A program made the position numbers and the translations under genes. A stretch of DNA of 5,362 nucleotides from Polyangium sp. (in: bacteria) (GTDB lineage: Bacteria > Myxococcota_A > Polyangia > Palsa-1104): the NCBI GenBank assembly GCA_025450955.1, contig JANWLJ010000052.1, positions 1-5,362 on the forward strand. The letters are read 5' to 3'. Position 1 is the first letter of the stretch. Each line of letters begins with the position of its first letter. The notes under the pieces are model-generated. The model did no database searches. It saw nothing but the letters and a program-made list of their open reading frames with translations, and had not been told where the DNA came from. Of the stretch, positions 1 to 5,251 are shown one piece after another.

Positions 1-207
1 ACCACGATCGCCCCGCAAGCCGCGGCCGCAGCCGCGGCCCTCCACGAGCGCCCTCCCACCACCGCCCGTCGAGAGCAGCGGCGCGTACTCGCGCGTCTGC
101 GCGGACCCGTCCTCTCCGCACCATCGCTCCGCGACCGCTTCGCCGCCCGCACGAGGCACGCCCGACTCGTCCTCGTCGAAAGCCACGCGATCCACTCGCG
201 CCACCAC
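1..207 (-). CDS. Possible start of a further minus-strand gene, running off the left edge (weak)
   Basis: From a GTG at 207-205 the minus strand stays open for 69 codons to the window edge, beginning VVARVDRVAFDEDESG and passing through AERWCGEDGSAQTREYAPLL. First codon positions are rich in G and second positions are the least GC-rich, as expected for coding sequence. Residue use is balanced, with Asp, Glu, Val and aromatics. GAGG about 10 nt before the GTG could be a ribosome site; further GTGs at 204, 195 and 186 are alternatives. No family is recognised. The frame directly opposite on the plus strand is also open (to a TGA at 283-285) but encodes an implausible Arg/His/Pro-rich product. 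The stretch may be non-coding; nothing else is identifiable in it. Confidence 0.3.
   Translation of the reverse strand, partial: MVARVDRVAFDEDESGVPRAGGEAVAERWCGEDGSAQTREYAPLLSTGGGGRALVEGRGCGRGLRGDRG
19..38. repeat. GC-only inverted repeat (8-bp stem, 4-nt loop)
   Basis: GCCGCGGC at 19-26 and again at 31-38, separated by CGCA. The octamer is its own reverse complement, so the two copies form both a direct and an inverted repeat and can fold into a stable hairpin. No T-tract follows on either strand, so it is not a classical terminator. Confidence 0.5.
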
Positions 208-212
208 CGCCG

Positions 213-240
213 CCCGCCCTCGGCACCCCGCCCTCGGCAC
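213..240. repeat. Perfect 14-bp tandem duplication
   Basis: The sequence CCCGCCCTCGGCAC occurs twice back to back, at 213-226 and 227-240, without mismatch. It lies just beyond the 3' end of the AgmX-like gene. It is short and GC-rich and is most simply explained by slippage, but it also creates four G-tracts on the minus strand. Confidence 0.85.
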
Positions 241-265
241 GGCACCCTCGCCCTCACCCTCCCCC
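213..265 (-). other. Two adjacent G-quadruplex-type motifs after the AgmX-like stop codon
   Basis: On the minus strand, which is the mRNA sense of the operon, four runs of at least three G with loops of 1, 3 and 3 nt occupy 265-245, starting directly after the TGA. A second set of four G runs with loops of 1, 6 and 1 nt occupies 233-213. Both meet the usual G3+N1-7 definition. In a GC-rich genome such motifs can arise by chance. Here they could hinder RNA polymerase, protect the 3' end or do nothing. Confidence 0.5.
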
Positions 266-2320
266 TCAGTTGGCTTGCAGGATGAGCGGCAGCTCCGTCT
301 CGTACTCCGCGTCCGAGGGCGGGAAGCGCCACTGGCGGATGGTCTGCACCAGGCACTGGCCGATCTCGGTCGACTTGAACGCGTCCTCGACGTTGACCGC
401 GGTCACGCGGCCGGACAGGCCGATCTTGACCCGGGTGACCACCCGCGCGTGCTTGAGCGTGTTGTCGTGCTTGAGCACCCGCTCGTAGCAGAGCCCGAGC
501 GAACGATGATTCTGCGAGACCACCGCGAGGATCGCGTTCTGCGACACCTGCGAGCCGGAGTGGCTCGGGCGATCCGGGCGCGGCAGCGCGTGCGGCACCG
601 TGCCTTCGGGACCGTCGGCGTAGAGCGCGGCCAGCCCTTTTTGCGCGCTCGAGAGCGCCGGCCCGCTCGCGCCGTGCGCCGCACGCGACGGCGTCGCCCG
701 CCTCGGCGTGGCGTTGTGCTTCGGCTCGCTCGGCGCGCCCGCGTGCTCGGTCACCGGCGGTGGTGGATCGGCGATCGCGATCGGCTGATCCTCGACGTGG
801 CGCGCCGGCTCGGCGGTCGCTTGCACCGGCGGCGCGGCCGGCACGGCGGGCTTGCGCGCGAGCAGGTAGATCACCACCCCGAGGAGTAGGAGCGTGGTCG
901 CACCGCCGCCCACCGCCGCCAGCTTGAGCCACAGCGCGTAGCGCGGCGCCGCGCCGGTCATCACCACCACCGGCGACGGGCCGGTCGACGGCAGCCCGTT
1001 CGGCACCGACGGAGGCGTGACCGTCTGCCCGCCGAAGGTCTCGATCGGCCGCGCGGTCGCGCGCGCCGCCACCTGAGAGGCGACGTGCGAGAGGTTGAGC
1101 AGCCCCGAGGCCTCGTCGATCGGCAGCTCGTCGCCGGGCGGCGGCGGCAGCGGCACCGGCCCGGTGTCGATCCGCTTCACCTCTCCGCCGGTGGAGGCGG
1201 CGAGCGCGGCGGCGAACGGAGAGACCTCCTCTTTTCCGTTCGGCTTGGTCGAAGCTCCGGCGCTGCCCTCGGGCGCGGGCGCGGCGAGCGCAGGCATGCT
1301 CGCGCTCGCGGACGCGCTTTGAAACAGCGGTTTTTTCGCGGGCGCCTCGTCGCGCGCCTTGGCCCCGAGCGCCGGCGTCGGCGAGCCGCCCGCCGCCGCG
1401 CGCCGGAACAGGTGCGACTCGGGCCGGGTGGTGCCGAGCCCGAGCGGCGCCGACGGAAACGGATCGGGGCTGGCCATCGGCGACGGAAACGGCTCCGACT
1501 TGCCCATCGGCGCCGACGGAAACGGCTCGGGCGGCGGCGGCAGCGGCATCGGTTTGGAGTCGATCGGCAGCATCGGCGCCGGCACGTTCTCCTTCGGCAC
1601 CTTGAGCGCGGCGCGCGGCCCGGTCGGATCCTTGCGCACCGCGAGCTCGGACTTCTTGGCCGCCTCCTCCCGCCGGGTGCCGAGCGCCTTCCGCGATCCG
1701 GTGCTGCCGCCTTTGCGCGGGCTTGCCGCCGGGCTCGACCCGGTGGTGCGGCTCTCGCGCGCGGACGCGTCGGGCTTCGGCAAGGGCGGCGCCTTCGGAA
1801 GTGGCGGCAACGACGGAAGCGGCGGCAGGGCCGGCGCGCGCGGCGCTCCGAGCGCGGCCGCCATCTCCGGCACCTCTTCAATCGGCAGCCAGACGAAGAA
1901 GCCCGGCTTCCAGCAGTGCATCTCTTTTCCGCGCGGCCGCTCGGCGCGGATCCGCTCGTGCGCCTTGGCGAGCGAGAACGGCCCCTCCTGCTCGCCGTCG
2001 AACGAGACGTACCACTCCGAATCGTCCGCGCCCGCCAGCTCGCCGCCGATCCCGGGCAGCGGCCCGCCCGAGACCACCGTGTGCTCGCTGCCATTTTCTT
2101 CGAGCGCAGCGTGCGCGCCGAACGATCGCTCGATCGACTGCTGCACCGCGGTCTCGAGCGGCCCCGAGTCGGCGTAGCTGCGCGGCGCGGGCACCGGGTC
2201 GGGCTCGCGCACGGTGATCACGTGGTTGCAGCTCTTGCAGCGGATTTTGAGGACACGCCCGCGCACCCGCTCGTCGGCGATCGAATACTTGGTCGCGCAC
2301 TGTTCGCAGGCGAACTTCAT
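266..2320 (-). CDS. AgmX/GltJ-like protein: zinc ribbon, GYF domain, Pro-rich linker, TM helix, TonB-like C-terminal domain
   Basis: A 684-residue inner-membrane protein. Order of parts: an MJ0042-type zinc ribbon at 1-40 (C5-x2-C8 and C28-x2-C31), a GYF_2-like domain at about 102-158 (EWYVSFDGEQEGPFSL to WLPIEEVPEM), a long Pro/Ala/Ser-rich linker with LPPLP and PFPS motifs (160-455), one transmembrane helix at about 463-488, a second disordered stretch, then an AgmX/PglI-type TonB-like domain at about 590-684 containing CYERVL, ARVVTRVKIGLSGRVTAV and the WRFPP motif. The two N-terminal domains should be cytoplasmic and the tail periplasmic. The same layout is known in GltJ/AgmX of the Myxococcus gliding machine, where the N-terminus meets cytoplasmic regulators. 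Motility function here is inference, because no glt or agl neighbours are visible. The start is ATG 2320: it begins directly at the zinc ribbon and overlaps the ttcA stop as ATGA, suggesting coupling. A Met further upstream (2500) would add 60 unstructured residues lying inside ttcA. Confidence 0.87.
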   Translation of the reverse strand: MKFACEQCATKYSIADERVRGRVLKIRCKSCNHVITVREPDPVPAPRSYADSGPLETAVQQSIERSFGAHAALEENGSEHTVVSGGPLPGIGGELAGADDSEWYVSFDGEQEGPFSLAKAHERIRAERPRGKEMHCWKPGFFVWLPIEEVPEMAAALGAPRAPALPPLPSLPPLPKAPPLPKPDASARESRTTGSSPAASPRKGGSTGSRKALGTRREEAAKKSELAVRKDPTGPRAALKVPKENVPAPMLPIDSKPMPLPPPPEPFPSAPMGKSEPFPSPMASPDPFPSAPLGLGTTRPESHLFRRAAAGGSPTPALGAKARDEAPAKKPLFQSASASASMPALAAPAPEGSAGASTKPNGKEEVSPFAAALAASTGGEVKRIDTGPVPLPPPPGDELPIDEASGLLNLSHVASQVAARATARPIETFGGQTVTPPSVPNGLPSTGPSPVVVMTGAAPRYALWLKLAAVGGGATTLLLLGVVIYLLARKPAVPAAPPVQATAEPARHVEDQPIAIADPPPPVTEHAGAPSEPKHNATPRRATPSRAAHGASGPALSSAQKGLAALYADGPEGTVPHALPRPDRPSHSGSQVSQNAILAVVSQNHRSLGLCYERVLKHDNTLKHARVVTRVKIGLSGRVTAVNVEDAFKSTEIGQCLVQTIRQWRFPPSDAEYETELPLILQAN
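1451..1525 (-). repeat. Three in-gene repeats encoding x-PFPS motifs
   Basis: The 12-mer CGACGGAAACGG (plus strand) occurs at 1451-1462, 1481-1492 and 1514-1525, at spacings of 30 and 33 nt. On the coding strand each copy gives Pro-Phe-Pro-Ser, at residues 266-269, 277-280 and 287-290 of the AgmX-like protein, always preceded by Glu or Asp. All three copies use TTT for Phe although the gene strongly prefers G/C at third positions. This suggests recent in-frame duplication of a linear motif in the disordered linker. Confidence 0.8.
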
Positions 2321-3213
2321 GCGAGCGGCGCCGTCTTTCGCAAGCGGCCGAGGAGCTGGCTGTCGAGCAGATGACCCGCCTTTACGTTCTTGAGCGCCGC
2401 CAATATCTGGGTTTTGAGCCCCGGATGGTCCGCTTCCAGCCCCGAAAGCATCCGCTTGACCACCTGCCGCTGCTGCTCGGGCAGGCCGCAAGTCGGGCAC
2501 GAGCAGCGCACCACCGGATAGCCGCGCGCCTGGCCGTAGGCGATGAGATCCTTCTCCTCGACGTAGGCCATCGGCCGAATCACCACGTTGCGACCGTCGT
2601 CACTGACGAGCTTGGGCGGCATCGAGCGGATCGATCCGGAGAAAAACAGATTCATCAGCAGCGTCTCGGCCAGATCGTCGAGGTGATGGCCGAGCGCGAT
2701 CTTGGTCGCGCCCATCTCCACCGCTACCCCGTAGAGCACGCCGCGGCGCAGCCGCGAGCAGAGCGAGCACGGGGTCGCGCCGGTCTCCTCGGGACGAAGC
2801 ACGCGCTCGACGATCGCGGCGATCTCGTGCGAGCGGACCATGCGGTAGGCGACCCCGCGAGTGGCGAGGTGGGCGGCGATCGCGTCGGTCTGATAGCCGG
2901 GCCAGCCCTGGTCGACGTTGACCGCGATGAGCTCGTAATGGACCGGCGACTTGCGCGCGAGCAGGAGAAGCGCGTCGAGCAGCGCGTAGGAGTCCTTGCC
3001 GCCCGAGATGCAGACCAGGATCCGATCGCCCTCCTCGATGAGGCCGTAGTCGGCCACCGCCGCGCCCACCTTCTGGACGATGCGGCGCTCGAGCTTGGAG
3101 CCGAAGCGAAACGCGCCGAGCTCGGTCGAGCGCAGCGGCGTCGCCGCTGAAGATGCAGCCCCGCTCGCCGGGAGGATCGGCTCGGGTTGTCCGAGGACGG
3201 GCAGCCGTTGCAT
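2317..3213 (-). CDS. ttcA: TtcA-family tRNA cytidine(32) 2-sulfurtransferase
   Basis: A 298-residue PP-loop ATPase. In the TtcA family, ATP adenylates cytidine 32 of certain tRNAs and sulfur is then inserted with the help of a [4Fe-4S] cluster, giving 2-thiocytidine in the anticodon loop. Seen here: a Ser/Ala/Pro-rich leader (1-36), the family helix KLERRIVQKV (40-49), LIEEGDRILVCISGGKDS with the PP-loop at 70-75, CSLCSRLRRGVLYG (149-162), ATKIALGHHLDDLAETLLMN (169-188), MPPKLVSDDGRNVVIRP (198-214) and RCSCPTCG (236-243). Cys149, Cys152 and Cys237 align with the three cluster ligands known in E. coli TtcA; Cys239 and Cys242 are extra. The motif order and the SDDG and MPPKL blocks favour TtcA over TilS. 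The ATG gives a length near the family norm of about 300. AGAGAG just before it may serve as a weak ribosome site. The stop overlaps the next gene's ATG. Confidence 0.88.
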   Translation of the reverse strand: MQRLPVLGQPEPILPASGAASSAATPLRSTELGAFRFGSKLERRIVQKVGAAVADYGLIEEGDRILVCISGGKDSYALLDALLLLARKSPVHYELIAVNVDQGWPGYQTDAIAAHLATRGVAYRMVRSHEIAAIVERVLRPEETGATPCSLCSRLRRGVLYGVAVEMGATKIALGHHLDDLAETLLMNLFFSGSIRSMPPKLVSDDGRNVVIRPMAYVEEKDLIAYGQARGYPVVRCSCPTCGLPEQQRQVVKRMLSGLEADHPGLKTQILAALKNVKAGHLLDSQLLGRLRKTAPLA

Positions 3214-3223
3214 GGGACTCTCT

Positions 3224-3255
3224 AGTATAGCCGAAATTTTCGAGCGGAAGTCATC
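3224..3255 (-). promoter_or_regulatory. Candidate sigma-70-like promoter of ttcA and the AgmX-like gene
   Basis: In the 64-nt gap between ilvA and ttcA the minus strand has ATGACT (four of six matches to TTGACA), a 19-nt spacer containing the AT-rich odd palindrome CGAAAATTTCG, and TATACT (five of six matches). The spacer is slightly long. TATACT ends 10 nt before the ttcA ATG, so the predicted leader would be only about 3-5 nt. The local AT content stands out sharply from the surroundings. No factor-independent terminator for ilvA is visible in the same gap. Confidence 0.5.
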
Positions 3256-3277
3256 GCGCGACGACGCGAGGCGACCT

Positions 3278-4486
3278 TCAGAAGAGGCGCTCGTGCTCGT
3301 AGTGATCCTCGTCGAGGAGCTGCACCAATTCGGCGATGTGCTCGGCGCCGCGGGTCTCGAGCGTCACGTCGACCGCGGTCTCGCCGAGATCGACGCGCGA
3401 AAAAGCGCGGTTGTGAAACACCTCGAGGATGTTGGCGCGCACGTCGGCGATCCGGCCGGTGAGCCGGTGCAGCGCGCCCGGATGATCGGGGATGCGCACC
3501 CGGAGCCGCACCAGCCGGCCGTCTTTGACCAGGCCGCGCTCGATGATCCGCGCGAGCAGGTTGACGTCGATGTTGCCGCCGCCGATCACCAGCGCGACCT
3601 TCTTGCCGGCGAGCGTGGTCGTGCCTTGCACCAAAGCCGCCACCGCCGCCGCGCCCGCGCCCTCGGCGACGGTTTTTTCGCGTTCGAGCAAAAGCAGGAT
3701 CGCCTTGGCGATCTCCTCCTCGTCGACGGTGACGATCTCGTCGACGTATTTTTTCACCACCGGCAGGGTCAGGGCGCCCGCCTTGCGCACCGCGATCCCG
3801 TCGGCGATGGTGCCCGCCGGCGGCAAGACGCACGGCGCGCCCGCCTCGAGCGCGCGCTTCATCGACGGCAGCCGCGCGGTCTGCACCCCGATGATCTGAA
3901 TCCGCGGGTTGGTCTCTTTGATCGCCACCGCGATCCCGCTAATCAGCCCGCCGCCGCCGACCGGGACCATCACCGCGTCGAGGTAGGGGTTCTGCTCGAG
4001 GAGCTCGAGCCCGATGGTGCCCTGCCCCGCCATCACCGCCGCGTCGTCGAAGGCGTGAATGAAGGTGAGCCCCTCTGCCTCCTTGCGCCGCCACGCCTCC
4101 TCGAACGCCTCGTCGTAGCTCGCGCCGTGCAGCACCACCTCGGCGCCGAACTCGCGGGTGCGGGTCACCTTGACGAGCGGCGTCGCGGTCGGCATCACGA
4201 TCGTCGCCTTGAGCCCCTGGCGAACCGCGTGATAGGCGACGCCCTGGGCGTGGTTGCCCGCCGACGCGCAGATGACCCCGCTCGCCCGCTCCTCGGCAGT
4301 GAGGGTGAGGATCTTGTTGAGCGCGCCCCGCTCCTTGAAGGAGCCGGTCATCTGCAGGTTCTCGAGCTTGAAGTAGACCTTGTTGCCGGTGAGCTTGGAG
4401 AAGGTCTCGGAGTGCGCGCAGGGCGTGACGTAGATCGAGTCCTTGATGCGCGCGCGGGCGCGTTCGACGTCGGCGAGGGTGATCAT
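3278..4486 (-). CDS. ilvA: Threonine ammonia-lyase with C-terminal ACT domain
   Basis: A 402-residue cytoplasmic PLP enzyme converting L-threonine to 2-oxobutanoate and ammonia, the entry step to isoleucine or a threonine-degrading step. The fold-type II catalytic domain spans about residues 5-315. It has GSFKERGA with the Schiff-base Lys51, SAGNHAQG (75-82) near the substrate carboxylate, the phosphate-binding loop VGGGGLISG (176-184) and EGAGAAAVAAL (275-285). An ACT-type regulatory domain fills about 325-400 (RLRVRIPDHPGALHRLTGRI onward). The length and single ACT domain match the shorter ilvA/tdcB-like class rather than the roughly 510-residue E. coli IlvA with two ACT-like modules. No other isoleucine gene is in the window, so biosynthetic versus catabolic use is open. 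The ATG follows AGGATCCGGAAAAC, which offers AGGA or GGAA as a ribosome site. It lies 19 nt after the Thg1-like gene, probably in one operon. Confidence 0.95.
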   Translation of the reverse strand: MITLADVERARARIKDSIYVTPCAHSETFSKLTGNKVYFKLENLQMTGSFKERGALNKILTLTAEERASGVICASAGNHAQGVAYHAVRQGLKATIVMPTATPLVKVTRTREFGAEVVLHGASYDEAFEEAWRRKEAEGLTFIHAFDDAAVMAGQGTIGLELLEQNPYLDAVMVPVGGGGLISGIAVAIKETNPRIQIIGVQTARLPSMKRALEAGAPCVLPPAGTIADGIAVRKAGALTLPVVKKYVDEIVTVDEEEIAKAILLLLEREKTVAEGAGAAAVAALVQGTTTLAGKKVALVIGGGNIDVNLLARIIERGLVKDGRLVRLRVRIPDHPGALHRLTGRIADVRANILEVFHNRAFSRVDLGETAVDVTLETRGAEHIAELVQLLDEDHYEHERLF

Positions 4487-4492
4487 GTTTTC

Positions 4493-4500
4493 CGGATCCT
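4493..4500 (-). promoter_or_regulatory. Probable ribosome binding site of ilvA
   Basis: The minus strand reads AGGATCCG followed by GAAAAC and the ATG at 4486. AGGA lies 10 nt before the start and a second purine-rich GGAAAA is closer. It occupies the 19-nt gap after the Thg1-like stop codon. It is the clearest Shine-Dalgarno-like sequence in the window. Confidence 0.45.
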
Positions 4501-4505
4501 GAAGT

Positions 4506-5231
4506 CTATTGCGCGAGCGCGCGGCGAAGATAGTCGCCGAAGTCGTCGCCCGCCTCGGGGCTCGGCAGGTTCATGTCGATGAGCAGCCGGCCAAGCCCGC
4601 CGTGGTCCTGGTCGGCCTCGGGCGCGCGCACCTTGACGCAGGCGCCGTGCCGCTGCCAGGACGGCACCGTCTGAAAATCGAGCGCGTTCTGGCGCAAGAG
4701 CTCGACCTTCTCGTCGGGGCCGAGCCCGTCGAGGATGCGCGGCACCGCCGACTGATCGGCGCCCGAGAGCGCGAGCACATGGGTGCAGTAGCGATCGATC
4801 GCGCTCACGTGCGCGTCGTCCTGCCGCCAGCGAAAATATTCGAGCGCCTGGCTCGAGTCGGAGAATTCGTAGAGGTGGGCGTCGAAGGTGACCACCTGGC
4901 CGAGGTGGAGCGACAGCTTGCCCGCCGCTTCGCCGGCGATCCGCGAGAGCAGCCGCCGTCCGTCGCCGCCGGCCGAGACCGCGTAGAGCGACATCTCGGT
5001 GCGCTCGACGAAGCCGAACGAGGCGCCGAGCGTGGTGCACAGATAGCCGAGCGTCTTCACCATCGCCTTGGCGAAGCGCGCGTCGTAGGGCCGCTCGTAG
5101 GCGGCCTCCTCGAGGAGCTGATCGAAGCGGCGCCCTTGCAGGCGCGCCACCAGCGGCCGGCCGACCGAGAGCTCATGCCCCGAGAAGATCTCGAAGGGAC
5201 CGAGCTGATCTGGCAGCGTCGGATGGCGCAT
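4506..5231 (-). CDS. Thg1-like tRNA 3'-5' nucleotidyltransferase family protein, apparently catalytically degenerate
   Basis: A 241-residue protein with the fold signature of tRNA(His) guanylyltransferase and bacterial Thg1-like proteins, which add nucleotides to tRNA 5' ends in the 3'-5' direction. Family landmarks appear in order: RLQGRRF (residues 30-36, family R-I/L-DGRGF), ERPYDARFAKAM (46-57), FVERTEMSLY (74-83, family Y-x-QSDEISL), FDAH (116-119, family FDAR), YFRWRQDDAH (132-141) and the late KVELLRQNALDF (175-186). Length and order fit the family. The two metal-binding aspartates seem replaced, Asp to Gln32 and Asp to Thr78, while the neighbouring Glu79 remains. The enzyme may therefore be inactive as a polymerase and keep only a binding role. 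The start is fixed by an in-frame TGA 15 nt upstream with no other start codon between. No Shine-Dalgarno sequence is visible. ilvA follows after 19 nt. Confidence 0.8.
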   Translation of the reverse strand: MRHPTLPDQLGPFEIFSGHELSVGRPLVARLQGRRFDQLLEEAAYERPYDARFAKAMVKTLGYLCTTLGASFGFVERTEMSLYAVSAGGDGRRLLSRIAGEAAGKLSLHLGQVVTFDAHLYEFSDSSQALEYFRWRQDDAHVSAIDRYCTHVLALSGADQSAVPRILDGLGPDEKVELLRQNALDFQTVPSWQRHGACVKVRAPEADQDHGGLGRLLIDMNLPSPEAGDDFGDYLRRALAQ

Positions 5232-5240
5232 CGGACCGTG

Positions 5241-5246
5241 AGTATA
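5241..5246 (-). promoter_or_regulatory. Candidate -10 element before the Thg1-like gene
   Basis: The minus strand reads TATACT here, five of six bases matching the sigma-70 consensus TATAAT. It sits in an AT-rich pocket of a very GC-rich sequence, 9 nt before the ATG at 5231. At a 17-nt spacing the -35 position would be TTTATC, a poor match that falls inside the upstream gene. If active, transcription would start only about 2-4 nt before the ATG. A similar arrangement precedes ttcA, which raises confidence a little. Confidence 0.35.
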
Positions 5247-5251
5247 TCAGG

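Noticed and set aside
19..38. GC-rich hairpin as a terminator of the minus-strand operon
   Set aside because: There is no T-tract after the stem on either strand, it lies more than 220 nt beyond the stop codon, and such palindromes are common by chance in DNA of this composition.
1..285. Plus-strand frame open from the left edge to TGA at 283-285, a possible convergent gene end
   Set aside because: Third positions are C-rich, but the product is dominated by Arg, His, Pro and Ala, has no recognisable motif and would overlap the 3' end of the AgmX-like gene. The opposite minus frame looks slightly more coding.
2321..2500. N-terminal extension of the AgmX-like frame back to an ATG at 2500
   Set aside because: The extra 60 residues lie wholly inside ttcA, are low-complexity Ala/Gly/Arg and precede the natural zinc-ribbon N-terminus. 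The ATGA overlap start at 2320 is far more plausible.
2317..3213. TilS (tRNA-Ile lysidine synthetase) as the identity of the PP-loop protein
   Set aside because: The CSLCSRLRRG, MPPKL and SDDG blocks and the late Cys cluster are TtcA-type, and the C-terminal domains typical of many TilS proteins are absent.
3254..3269. TCGCG/CGCGA inverted repeat after ilvA as a terminator
   Set aside because: The stem is only 5 bp with a 6-nt loop and no following T-tract; it is too weak to claim.
3080..4582. Long plus-strand open frame of about 500 codons opposite ilvA, and similar long plus-strand frames opposite the other genes
   Set aside because: These are shadows that arise because stop codons are rare in GC-rich antisense frames. 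The products are Arg/His/Asp-rich without domains, whereas the minus-strand genes have clear family motifs.
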